From Cyprinodon diabolis (taxonomy: Eukaryota > Chordata > Actinopteri > Cyprinodontiformes > Cyprinodontidae), in assembly GCA_030533445.1 (NCBI GenBank), contig CM060064.1:38471787-38535786 (forward strand): 64,000 nt of DNA. Reading direction: 5' to 3'. Shown piece by piece: positions 1-13,700 of this stretch (position 1 is its first letter; each line of letters begins with the position of its first letter). The notes beneath the pieces were generated by a model. The model made no database searches. It was given only the letters and a program-made list of their open reading frames with translations, and was not told the DNA's origin. A program made the translations under genes and the position numbers.

Positions 1-170
1 TCAGCTGTCATATATGGATTCACTTGTATATACAGTACTGTATATACAACCATGCACCTTTTTCTTCCTTTGGCACCTTCTTCACTTGTGACTATTTGAG
101 CCGATGTAACGATTACATTTCTCTATATCAGATCAATAAAGTAAATCAGTCAATCAATCAATCAATCAAT
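1..170 (+). mobile_element. 5'-truncated LINE 3' end with (TCAA)n tail
   Basis: The segment ends in an AATAAAG-type terminus followed by a short TCAA tandem tail at about 147-170. This is the usual 3' end of a fish CR1/L2/Rex-type LINE or of a SINE that borrows its tail. The left part lies outside the window, so no coding sequence is present. The clade is not determined. Confidence 0.5.
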
Positions 171-3100
171 ATTGGATGAATTAACCAATATGTTTTTGTC
201 TCTAATCTAAAAAAGAAAACAAAAAAGTAACACGAAATAAATAACAATGCTGTGTGTTCAACACTTGAAGATTCTGAATCTACTTTTTATGTTTTAAACA
301 ATGGCTTAATAAAAGTTGATGTTAATATACAAATAGCATATTTGTTTAACGATTTGTTTCTACAACTCATTAGCCAGACTTATGTATGTTATGTATATCC
401 AAATGATTTATTTCCATCCACTGGGTTTTTTCATGTCTCTGCGGCAGATTTGCATCTTTAGTTGTGTTTTTTGTTTTCTTTTTTGAAAATAGATTAATTG
501 GCCCTCTTTTTTATTAATCTCTCTTATCATATTTATGTATAGTCTTCACAATACATTTTCTAATAACAAATAGTATGAAAAAGTACAATTAGTAACAATT
601 TAGAATCATATATACGCCTGTATTGCCTAAAAAATACTAATAAGCCTTAAAATGACATTTTGCTGATCAGTGACCACATTGTTAGACGGTTATATTTTGA
701 ATAAGAAAAAAAAAAGCAAACTGTTATTTTTAATGCTGCAACCACGTGCAATTTTTGGCATTTTCCTCTACAAGCCTGCAAAAGTTTTACACCAGATTTT
801 TTTTAGAGTTCTTCTCTTTAAAGTAGCTGGACTGGATGGAAAGTATCACGACCAACTGGTGCAACTCTCAATAATTCTCAATTGGTTGTAGGTCCATAAT
901 CTCATGTCTTTACAAATTCTAACAAGTTTTCCTACATCATCCCCTTTTATTTAGCTCAATTAACTCAAACCAGTTTCTCCATTCCTGCCAAAAAACAAAA
1001 ACCTGTCCTCATCATGGTATTGATCGATGGATGGATGGATGGATGGATGGATGGATGGATGGGACAAAAAAAGGAAGATCTATAAAGTAAAACTATAGGG
1101 TACAAATCATATTTCCCGCTGTTTTCTGGTCATTTCACTTTCCGAATGCCTTTTAAAAAAAGACTATATAATTATACAGTAAATATGGACAAAAGAGACA
1201 TCTTTTAGCATATGGAAGGGTCAGATGGAGGAGGAAAATCTTGTCATATAGCAGTAGAAATCTAACTTTCAAACACATGAATTTACTACAACAACTGGCA
1301 TACGGACTCATAAATAAGTCACAGACGGATGTTCTTATATAAGCACCAATTGTTAATTGGAGAAGCTGTCACAATCCCTGGGGCTGTCAATGTAGCTTTA
1401 TAAGCATTCAAACTAAGCTTTATCAAATTAATGGTCTATTGAGTGCTGCTGGATTCTCCTGTAATCCATTTTATACATGTTTTGTTGGGGAAAAGAGACA
1501 TTACTTTCTGTAAGAGGAATCAGCCCTTTACAAACTAAGACCTGCACATTTACAGTGGAACATAAAATAGCATCACATGCTGCATCGGCGTTATAACATA
1601 CTTGCTAATACTTTTATCACAGAAAACTGGTTTAGGTTTTGGGATTTTGCTGTAAACTTTACTGTAAAAGTTTGGTTTGGTGTGAATGTAAATTTGAAGC
1701 TGTAATTAAGCAGCACTTAATACGAGATGTTCACCATTATAATATGTCTGGCAAAGCTTTAAAAAATCTAAATATTACAGATTTTTGTTTGAAAGGGTTT
1801 AAAGTGTTTTAGATATTCTACTTCTATAGATGATTTCCCTTGACCCACATTGCCAAATGAAGAGAGTAAACAATACTTTTGTCTTGTTTCACCTCTGTAA
1901 GCAAATACAAGGGAGTCAGCAGTAAGCGCTTAGCTGTACTGAGGATACTCAGGTGTGCTGACAGGTCCTGTAGTTCTCTGAAGACCATGCGATAACCTCT
2001 GGGGAAATCAGAGAACGACTTCCTTTATAAAATCAATGTGTTAACTGAAGAGAGGAATAAAAAAAAAAACTGCCTGTTTCTTTGAGTATGTAAACATCTC
2101 ACAATGTACCCTCTCTGTGAAAAATAGCTACAACATTTTAATGTTTTTGAATGTAACATAACCCAGATTCAACACTTAAAAGAACTACAACAAACCTTAA
2201 ATCAGACGTACCTCATACAGTACCTCATTCTTCCTTGGAAGCCTTATTCTCATCCTCAACCTTTTATGGTCCACAAATACTAGAAAAATTATAAAACTTA
2301 CCAACAAAACCCTAAATAAAAGAATAAAATAAGTTTTATTGATAAGTCTATTTAACTTAACATATTTAGTGTTGAATGCACTATCATTTTCAACCTTTGA
2401 ATGCCTTGAGTTTTCCGGGAGAGATTTTGTTTTCCATTCAACTCCTGTCCTTCAAAGTGTCAAAACACTGATTACAAATTCCCAGTCAGTAGGTGGCGAT
2501 AAAGTCCACACCAACGACATGTCACAGTGAAAAGCAAGGCACATGTGGGCATTTTTCTGACTCTTGTGCCTGGTTTAAAGTTGATAATCATTTTTCTCCA
2601 CAGACGCCATTTAAATACATGAAATGAGTTAATTGCTTTAAGTTATTGATACAATGACTCAATGAAATCAGGTGGTTTATATGAAATAGTATACTGTCTG
2701 ACCAATCAAAATGATACAATGAAAATGACAAATAGGCCAAATTAAACACATGTACCTGACTTTTTAATGAAAGTTATTTGACTTAAAGACCATTTCCTTA
2801 ATGTTCACTATGTAAATTTGTTATCTGATTTAGATTTTGCGTCCAGATCCACCTGTAATTTAAAATATTTAACTACAAATGGAGCTTAGGTCTGGTCTGG
2901 CAAATTCACCTACAGTTCAGTTGCAGATTTAAGTCTTAAGCTTTTTATGCCTGCCTATATTCCCAACTGCTTATGCTGTAGCAAACAGACATTTTTAAAG
3001 AGAACACCTCAGCTAAAAAAACTCAAAGAGGATCCTGTACAGTTATGCTGCAGCTGCTCGCACAGCAGTATCAGACTAACTTCTGGGCCACTTTGCCAGC

Positions 3101-5575
3101 ATAAACCCTAAAAGGGCTGATTGTAGGTTTATAGCTGAGATTTTTAAAAAGATATGCGTCTACTTCATGACACAAAGTTCCTTTTTTGGCTCTTCAGGAC
3201 CAGATGATTTGTTGTGAGGGAACGGATTTCAGGTACAGATTTGCTTACAGATATTCTAAATAATCTAATGCTACAACCTAGTTTTTGCAGGGAGAAAACA
3301 GCTACACCTCAGTTGTGACCACAGCTGTTGTTTTTTTTTTTAGCAAAAAGACAATAAGGTAGGATAATACTTTCCCTTACAGTGGTTTTCATTTTTTAAG
3401 TGCTCTCTGTCATCACAAGATGCCTCCTAATGTTTACTAAATGGATTAAATCAGAAGCTACACTCTCTAAACAGTTTTGCTACATGTTTGGATACAATAA
3501 GCCGTATCTGCAACTTTGATTTTCCCTGCATTTGAGGTAAATGTGTGGCATTAGCTTAATTTGACTCTTCTGGGTCAAACAGGAGACAAATAACTGCTGA
3601 TGTACTTATACAGCAGTGTGAAAGAATGCTCTGATGCATATAAGTTTACAATACTACTGCAAACCAGCTTAAAAAATATCTATCTGACTGCTTTCAGAAT
3701 AGAAGTCTTGAATAACAATCTTGTAAGCGTTAGTCATTCACCAGTGGTGAATTATAGACAAACTGTGATCACAAAGGAATGCTTTTAAATTCCTCTGTAG
3801 GGTGCTGGTTAGTTTGATATCCATGGTATTACTATCATATTAATTTTGTTTAACCTCTTGCTTCTGATTCGGTAAACTTCTTTATAAAACTTTTTTTATT
3901 AACTAATATTTGGGTAGCTTGGCATCACTTCTTCTGTATGATATTGACTCATAATTTGGGCTTTTTAAACATAAATCCTCTCAGCTGCCTTGTGTTCATT
4001 TCACCCATTTTATTTGTTTTAATTTCTGTCATTAAAATCAATGTAGCAATTCTAACCTACCAACTATAAGACAGCTCTGCAGGAAAAACTGTAGAAATTC
4101 TAACATATTCCCTTCAATCTACAACAATAAAGTGATATTTCATGGCTACAAATCAATGCTGCAATTTTTTAGACCAGCTCTACAGGCCATGTTTTGGTGT
4201 TTGGCCTTCATTTCATCAGCTAAATACAACCACCAAAGCTAATGGTTAAAGTTGAATATTACAACGGGCTCACATATGATAACAGCTCATGGTGTATATT
4301 GGTTGAAATAGCTGTGCTCTTGTTAGGTTGTATATATTTTATGGCACTTATACTATATAAAAGAAGGAATTATATATGCAGTTGCGAAATTTTTTTGTCA
4401 ATGTTGTGTGTAGCGTAATCATTATGTGAGATAAAAAAAAACTGATGAAATTACAAAACTATTACTTGTGTAATATTTAAGTTTATTTAGGTACCTTAAT
4501 TCTGACCAATGAAGTGGTAAAATTATGCACTTCCTAGTTTGACAATTTTTTTTTCTTCTTGTCTAACACCAACAAAACACAAGCTAGATACACAATAATA
4601 AAGGGGATATTAATATTAATCAGTGTTATCCTCCTTTTTAATTCCACTTATCTCTCCTGGTTTCCTCGCAGTGGCAGACAGGATAATAAATAAACAGTTC
4701 TGCTTTTCATGTGAATGAAGGGAAAACTAGTTTTTCATTTTATTTTTATTTGACCAAAAACAGAATTTAGTTCCTATGCTGAACTTATCTAAAACAAATT
4801 CTGAGAAGGCAGTAACAATGCTGAAAGCCTGAGTTATTTTAAGTCAAAGGTAAAAGCCTTTTTGATAAGAGCTGCCTCTGAGTGTTGAAGCTAAACTGCT
4901 GAGGTACTATTAATTTAAGGTTGTGTTAGCCCTCATTTTGCTTTTGTTTTTCTTCTATTTAATTATCTAATTCATATAAAACACTGAATTGTCAACCTAC
5001 AAAACTGTGCTATAAAAATAAGCCTGCCTTGCCTTTCCTTGCCTAACATTGATAGAGGTAGTAATGCTCCTGTTAATGGTAATTTTCTTAAAAACTGTTT
5101 TTTTTATACATAACATCTTTCCTCTCAAAATAAATGTATTGAAATTAAAGGTTTGATTTTTTTTGGAGGGAGATATTCAGTTTTGATTTTCATGTACAGC
5201 AATAAAAAAAATTGTTGTTTTTTTTAAGATTTTTTCATGAATCTCGCAGAGCGGACGAAAACTGACGAGAGTAATCTATCATTATAATTAAACCATTTAT
5301 GCAGGTAGTCTTAATGAGAGACAAATACCTGTGTATACACATAGGGAAATAGGTTAATAAGAGTAGCTGCTGTATGTATTATTAAAGATTTTATTTTATC
5401 ATGAACTTTGTGTGGGTATTTATACAACAAAATTGTTTAATTTATCAAAAAACAATTCCCAACAAATCTAAACACAGTCCACACAATCGATCCAGTAGAT
5501 AGGCCTACCCTATGCTATAGAATTTAGTTCTTTTCAAATTATCTTCAGTCTAGTGTGGTTTAGTCATACAGATTA

Positions 5576-5580
<5 letters not shown>
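171..5580. other. AT-rich gene-free stretch
   Basis: Nothing coding is supported here. The sequence is AT-rich with short homopolymer runs. The only clear repeat is a GGAT-type array at about 1024-1061. The short ORFs have no recognisable domains and are treated as chance. Confidence 0.6.
1024..1061 (+). repeat. (GGAT)n microsatellite
   Basis: About nine copies of a GGAT unit are directly visible. In fish such arrays are often the worn tails of SINE/LINE insertions, but no body of an element is recognisable beside this one. Confidence 0.85.
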
Positions 5581-5750
<170 letters not shown>

Positions 5751-8700
5751 TTTATATATAGATATATATATATTATTTCTAGACATACAAATATTTGATA
5801 ACATAGTTAAAATAAGTTTAAAAGTTTATAAATGCTTAAGCTTCACATGTCAGCAATCTCTTAAAACAAGTTCTCTGGAATTCATAAGCTTCTCTGCAGG
5901 ACAAGTCAAGGTTGTATATTTTCTTTATAAAATAAAGATGTGTAACAAGTTGTGATCAACCTCTATCTGTATAAAAAAGGCTATGTTCGACAAGTAAGAG
6001 AGAAGAAAGTCCAGTACAAACACAGACTTAATCAAAGGACTGCAGCAGAAACAGTGTGATAGATGCATATTTGAACTTAGTAATTGGTTGGACACTCTGC
6101 AGGCAAGACAACAGAGAAGCCTTTCGGAGTCTGGTGTGCCTTTCCCAGCCTTGCAGTGCTGCCTCGTCAAGTACAAAGCCAGAAATGTGAGTTCAGAGGG
6201 TTTTAATGCCTGAAGAGGAGAATATGGACATTAAATTATCAGGGGAAAACAGCAGGGTGTGAAGAAAGAGCTTTCTAAAGCCTGCTAACGTACGTATGGC
6301 CTGCTTCTGACACGGAAACCTGGCCAAAATTCATGGGCTGCTTTATTCTGAGCTTCACACCAAAACAGCAGCAGTTTGTCTGTCTGTTAGTCTTTGTGCT
6401 GGTTTGTGTGTGTGTTTGTGAATTCACCATACAAATGCAAATTCCTTACTTTATAAATTAAAATTTAAAGAACTAAGCTGCTATGTGTTATAAATCCACA
6501 CACTGTTGGATGTTGCTTCATTGCACTGAAATAGAACTATTTGTTAGTATGTTTTTTTTAAAGAGCTTTTTGGAAGACAAGCACTTCTGCCTATTTACTG
6601 TATCACTAATCCATTTAGTTGTGTTTTTCATAAAATAAATTTTTTGATACTTTTTTGGTCATAATTTGCTTTTCAATTACAGGAAATTCACCACAATTTA
6701 AACACAGAGTTATCTCAAAAGTTAGTTAGTTAGTTAGCTAGCTAGCCAGATAGCTAGTTAGTTAACTTACTTAGTTTGTTAGTTAATTAGTTTGTTTGTT
6801 TGTTGCAGGAAATTTAAAGTTTTCTTGGTTAAGTGTGAAAGTATACCTGTGAAGACATTAAATAGAATTCGACCAAAATGCACCATTCTGCTTCCTGCTG
6901 CATCTTTTTTAAAGCTTTTTAGGATCCCTCCAAATGCCCTGATATTCTAAAATGAACAAAATTCTAAGCCCAATAGGAGATAAAAGTCTATAGATAAATG
7001 AAAAGGATTACTCCTGAGAGTTAAGGCTTTAACACAAACACACACCTTATTAATGTTTAATGTCTCCTCTTGGACCTCTCTCTCTCTGCATTCTTCTCTT
7101 CCCCCAGTTTTCTTTTCTCTTCTGAAGCAATTACACCCAAGAGAACTGAGCACATAGGACATGTTCTCACTACCTGCAGCAATAATATATCATTACATAC
7201 TAAATATATAGAAGCTATGCAAACAGCCTTTATTACCACTCTAGGGTGAGTGCTATATATAAGCAGCACTGGATTCACTCTTCTACATCAGTTGCATTTG
7301 TTTGTGAGGTTGTTATTTCACTTTTTTTGTCCTTCTCTCACAGGACTGCCGCTCTGTCCATATTTACTTTTTTTATTTCAGTACACTCTCACTGACATTA
7401 GGGGGTGCTGGAAGCCTTTAGAGTTAAGCATTGAGGCATTGCTAATATTCAAACATTTTCCTTATTTTCTTTGGTTAAAAATTGATTTATCTTAAATAAA
7501 AAGATTACATTTTGTAACTTTTCTAAAGTTTTTCTTATAATTAAATGAAGTCAGAGGATAATGAGATTAAACACTTGCAAACCAGGTTTAACATTTGAAA
7601 CATCATTAAGGCATTTCACCTAAATAAAGCTTTAAATTTGGAGGAATTAAGATGTTTTGGAGGAATTCCAGTAGAATTCCTAAGCAAACTGGAATTTTCT
7701 TTGCGCCTGTAATGCTTACTTGGAGAAAAAGAAAATTAACAAACTTCTTCTTGTAGAGATTCATGAATTATTTACAAGAACACATTTCCCCTTGTTTATT
7801 TATATATACATATGTATATAATATCATTTATTCTAAGAGGGTATATAAATCAAAAGTATTCCCAGAGAATAACAGATAAGTGAGGTTATTGTGCAACGAG
7901 GCCAGCTGGTGGTAATAATTTAATGACGTTTTACAGGCGCTATAAAGACAGCAAACAGATGTGGCATTAAGGATTATAAAGTTGGTAAAACTTTTAACAA
8001 GTGCTATGTATTTCAGAGGTACAACAGCGCAACCCCCCCTCAACCCAGAATAAAAAGAATTTACACATCCTTCAATTCCGAAGCTATCAATCACACACGT
8101 GTTATTCCCTTGGGAGCGTCTTTACATGCATATTTATCAGCTCAACATGCTAATTCCCACTGCTATACGCCCGCCAGGCACGTCTCCAGGCGTGTTTATG
8201 ACTCGTAATTGTTGATATCCTTTGATATATTCCTCTGAACTAAGACATCATTTGGTTTTTGTGGTCGAAAGTCAATGAGGCACAATGACCCAAGCTTTCA
8301 ATTCAAATTTACAGTTCAATATCTATTATATGCTACTCGGCGCCTGGAGAGGAAGCCTCTTTCAGAGCAGGAGGGGGGGATTAGGCTGTAGTATGAAGCA
8401 CTTATCAGCAGCAAAGCTCATCTCAAGGTTAGTTAATTGATTTTAAAAATAAAAAAGAAAGCCTGTATTTATATAGATATGGTTACTGATGGTTCATGGT
8501 TATCTGCAGGATTTTTTACTCCAGACTGTAGCCTGTCAGGCAAATAAATGACTGAAAATCAAATGCTTTTTCTCTGTAAACTTTCACAACTTGGATTTTG
8601 CAATCAGGAGTCTGAGAATTTATCATTTTTTGCCAAACAATTAACAGTGGAAAAAGTTTCTGCGATTACGAGGCACATGCCATATTGTTGCAGGTTCATC

Positions 8701-10338
8701 AGCATGCATTTACATTGCTAAAGAGCATATACGGAGGCTGAAGAAGACGGGCATAAATTCAGTAACGTGAGATCTGTCGTATTCGTTCTTTCCTTTATGC
8801 TTCTTCCAGGACTTCTTCCCTCCGATTTTTCCCACAGACACCTGCCGCTGCACCTCCAGGGAAACAAGCATTCAACAAATGCAATTTAAAAGAAAAGACA
8901 AACAATGCTGAAAAAGTGGGGGATAAACATGCTGCTAAAGAGGATGCTGGACAAACATTCATCCAATTCACAAATGGATTGGCCATGTTGGCTGCTCACA
9001 GGTGTGGAAATTCAAGGACAAACTTGATTATGATTTTACTTTTACTTTACATTTCCAGAGTTTGTTTACTTGTCATATTTGTTCTCTCCTCAAGGAGAGG
9101 GATGGGAAACGTCAAAGTTAGCTATTCAAATTAGAAATGTTGGATTCACAGGCTCAAATCAGCATCATTAAACTGGTTCACCTTTACAACAGAAACAAAA
9201 ATAAGTTTAGTTTGTGCTTCTTGACAATGATTTTAAGTCTATCCAGTTTAGTCCTTTTTTTTTTCACACATTACAGTAAAAAAAAGTAACAACCCCTTTC
9301 AGTATCATCCAGTACTCTCTTACCTCAAATAATCAAAACAGGGCATATTACATGCTGTAATTATACAAAGAAGAAGCAAAAATAATAAAGATGTTTGTTG
9401 AAAAAATAAATATACTCCTGCTACCTTCATAGACTTCATGAGAAAAATGAACAGCCAGCTGCTGTAATTACACACTATATAGCAAAAGTATTTGTTCACC
9501 AACTTTAACTCACATCCACGGTAATGGTGGAAGAGAAAGGAGCCAGCTCCAAACCGTGAAGTGTATTATTGACCTATCTACACACAGAAATACCCACATA
9601 TTCAGCCATAGTACCATTTGTGGTGTTAATGGACTGGAAGGAAGGAGGGAATCTGCAATTCGAGCATCATGGCCAGAAAACCTAAATTTTCGTTGTGTTT
9701 TATGATGGTAGAAAATGTGGATGTAAAGTCAACTGAACCCTAATTTGCAGTAGGCTAAACTTTTGGGGAAGAAACGACTGAGCCAACCAGCAAAGCTCTC
9801 ACTTAGCTTCTTTGTTTACATCTTGACACTCATCTCAGGTTATATGATCACAATCATGGGAGAAAACAACATCATTGTTGATACAATCATTTAATATTCT
9901 TTTCTCGGGAGGGTAAGTGGAGTTACTCCTACAGATAAGATGAGGAGGTTTGTCTTGTAGAGGAAGCTTAGGTGACAGGATCAAAAGATGTTAAGTGAGA
10001 TAATCCCTCTGACCTTGAGGCCCTCTGGTCACTGACCTTTGGAAGCTCTACCAGTGAAGTGAAGGCTGGAACCTGTGGAACCTGTGGTATTCTGGCCTGA
10101 AAATATATTAATTATTTCTCACTAACACAGAATGTGTGGATCTCCCACTTTGTACTTTTACCCCCGATACATCTGAGTAAAATAGTTCATAACAACAGTC
10201 ATCCATGGTAATCCACTGGTTAGGACTTAGTCTAGGTAACCTCTCTATATACAAAAGTATTAAAGAGTCAAAGTGATAGGGAAAGTTCTTTACAAGTACA
10301 TTTAACTCCAATATGTTGGTTTAGACATGGGCTTACCA
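5751..10338. other. Gene-free stretch with a possible conserved noncoding block
   Basis: No gene is supported. A GTTA/GTTT-type low-complexity run lies at about 6719-6803. About 8096-8370 has more balanced composition and no simple repeats, with ORFs on neither strand that look coding. It could be a conserved noncoding element, but that is only an impression from composition. Confidence 0.4.
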
Positions 10339-10745
10339 TTCAATTCAATTCAATTCAGTTTATTTATATAGCACCAATTCACAACATGTCATCTCAAGGC
10401 ACTTTACAGATCATACAGTCAAATTGAGTTTTCTATCTAAGGAAAACCAGTTGACTCATTCACTCATTCACTCGAATGCAATCCCTCACACTAAGCATGC
10501 TTGTAGTGACAGTGGAGAGGAAAAACTCCCTTTTAACAGGAAGAAACCTCCAGCAGAACCAGGCTCATTGTGAGTGGCCATCTGCCGAGGCCGACTGGGG
10601 TTCAAGGAGACAGAAGCAGAGATACAAAAAGCAGCTGTAAAAGGCGGCCCCGTCCAGGAAACACACAGCCAGGCAGACAAGCTCCGAGCCAGCTCCAATG
10701 TCAGAGGATGAACAGAGCACATCCAGCCAGTCACAGTCAGTAAGT
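10339..10745 (-). mobile_element. LINE 3' end (minus strand), family seen three times
   Basis: Read on the minus strand, the segment ends in GGTGCTATATAAATAAAC followed by a (TGAAT)-like tandem tail at about 10339-10357, the usual 3' terminus of an L2/CR1-like element. The body contains the motif GAGGTTTCTTCC and a following GGGAGTTTTTCC. The same body recurs at 21455-21850 (minus) and about 55190-55270 (plus). No reverse-transcriptase coding remains, so this is a 5'-truncated copy or a SINE sharing the tail. Confidence 0.6.
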
Positions 10746-13700
10746 ATCCTTTAAAGTGGAAATGAAATGGGTTACCTAACTAACTTAATTTTCAAGATCT
10801 AACACCTTTTATCTTGCTCATCATTGCCCAAGTTGCACAAACACTTTTACTGTATTGCTGGTATTTCTATTCTATTTAACCACTAACTGAAGCATTAACC
10901 AACCCAATGACATCACTGCTTGGAGTAATGCAAAAAGACTATTTCCTACAGGCATGGAGGTTATTTATCCACAATGCACACCTCCTGAGGCTGCCTGCAA
11001 AAGCCCTCCAAAAAATTGTAAAACAATGCTACATTTTTCTTTTGCATTAGTTTCACATTTATAATGTAAATATTGACAATAGTAACTTATCTCATGAATT
11101 GTTAGCTTGTTAATTGTTTAATTTCCTGTTTAAAGGTAAGTTTCCTAAAAGAATACCAATCAGTGCAGACAACAACTACTTTGATGTACATTATTAATGT
11201 AAGTTATTGAGTCAGAGGTTTTCTATTTCAACTTCATCCTTGCGTAATAAATGAATCCTCTTTTTTGTCCAGCAGGTATTGCTTACTCAGAATAGTAAAA
11301 TCTCTTGATATATAAAGCCCTACAATTTATTGAATGTGTACTTCCTTCTCACTACAACATCCCTTATGGTAGCTACCTAATCAGAATCTTAGATGATCAT
11401 TAAAAGTAAAAATATATTATCTAGACAGTTTCCAGGAAAAAGAAAATAAGGGCCTATCTCTCGGTCAGCTACCGAGAAGGGAGAAGCTCCTTACATTGTG
11501 GACATTGTTAGCGTCTCATAAAAGACAAATAAGTAGGTGTCACTGCTGAAATTACTTTCTGTGATGAACTACGTAACCATCATCAGCAATGACACAGCGT
11601 CATTCACATCAACAACAACACAGGTGCATGAAAAATAGAGCGAGCTGGCAGGAAAATGAATTATTAATGACACATTTAAGTATTATAACAGAAAATCAAT
11701 GAGCATACCTGGTGTAATTAACATGCACAATGTTTTCCATAATCCAGCACAGTATAATTATGCCTCTCTATTCCAGTACACGTTAGCATTAGCTCTTTCT
11801 AAAGCACACAACACCTGTTTATTTGGTTTGCTTGTTCTCTGCCTTCCGCTGTTTTTTCCCCTCTCTCTGTAATGATAAAGAGGCAGCCGAATGTTATTTA
11901 GCTCTGCTGCGCTGTTGGATGTGGACCTGCAGTCATTTACAACTGGCCACAGACTCTTAAGCTCAGAACCAAAAAAAGTATGAAACTGTGCCAACTTTAA
12001 CAAAATACGGTTTGGTTTTGTTTGTTTTTTTAATTTAAAATTAGTATTTGTCTTTAAATGATATCTAAGTTCAATTAACAGGCTTTTTAAGTTTTTTTTT
12101 TTTTTTAAGGATGGTTCCCTTCAAACATGGCTATATATTTATTTGATGTGTTGCTGTTGATTCAGAATAAAGGGTTGGGGATGTGGGCTTATCTCTGTAT
12201 ACTGTAACATGTCCACTAATCACTGATTACCACCGTCTGTTTGTGCTGTGACCAGTGGCCGTGTACAAGATTTCTCATCGTTCCTGAAGGATGCAAGGGA
12301 ACAGCTTGAGCAGAATCCAGCACGGGACTGGGATTTTTTTGGCAAGTCAAACTTCATCAGCACAAACATGCGCAAAATGAAAACAAACACAACCCAGACT
12401 GCTAATTACTATCCGCCTGGACCTCTGTCCCCTGTTTTTGTCACAGAGAGAAAGAGACACACACGCAAAATGGCCGACTGCACTGCACCGTGCAGAAATT
12501 AGAGGAAACTGCTGCTGTTTCCTACGTCCAGAGGACAAACCCGTGTCGCCTGGATGATGCTGGTTGATACACTGGTAGCCTGAGTGAATTTTTCATATCT
12601 ATTATGTCTCGTGCTCTGTTATACATTACAGCACTGACAACAGTCTGCTATCTTCTGGGGCATGTGGCCTGAATCTAAGCCAAATCCTGTGCCACTAATT
12701 TTACTAATTGTCTGAGCGTGGCCAACACTTTTCATTGGTGTGGAGCCTACAGTGTCATAGAAAGCTAATGAGAGCTAAATAATGTATGTGAACCTCTCTA
12801 ATTGCTTCATTTTTCATTTTGCTTAACGTTTCTCATATCATAAGCAGTGCCATTTTTTCCTTTTTCTCTTACCCCCTCGTTTTTTTAATAGTTAATACTC
12901 AAAACTGTTTCCGTTTTTTGAAAACATAATGAATAGCAATGAAGCTTGGAGGGGCATTTTGCATTAGTGTAAAAAAATGGATGGCAACAAATGTCCACAA
13001 ACTGACAACAAAGTGAGACAGAGAAAGCAAACATCATTGTGCAACAGTAACATTTAAATTTAACTGAGTAATATTAACTCATTACTACCCACCCCTCCTT
13101 CCTGTTACCATGGTGCTACAAATGTGGTTGGCAAAGGGCTTTAACTCTCTTGTAAAATTGCTTAATAATAGGAACATATCTCTACAAAAGCCAGACTTCA
13201 AACAACATTGCCTTGACCAGCTGCGCTGAAATTTACATTTGTGTTTTTTCATGCATTTTTTAGCTCTCTTGCTGTTTGATTATGCTTGGTCAACGGTATT
13301 GATGTTAGGTTGAATATTGTCTCTCCAACATCCTGACTAGTCTTGTCCTCTTGCTGACGTTACTTGGATATAACCTAACGGAATATCTTCAGAACACCTC
13401 CAAATGACACAAAGCTCATATGGATGAGTAGAACATGGTGTAATAACATAAAATCAAGAGCCCAATGTAAAAGAAAAGGCATTCCCCTTTAACTAAGGCT
13501 GATTCCTAAAACTTAAATTATAAAACCAAATTATAGATTCTACCTCCTGTTCCATGCTCCTATCCCTCCACCTTTTGTAGGGTCAACAGCACATTTGACA
13601 TACAAGAAAAAGCAGGAATGGAACCAGTTAGTGTTGAATTTGAAAGGTCTTTAGCAGACAGATGCCATTACGAGACAGATACACACTGATGATGCTTGTC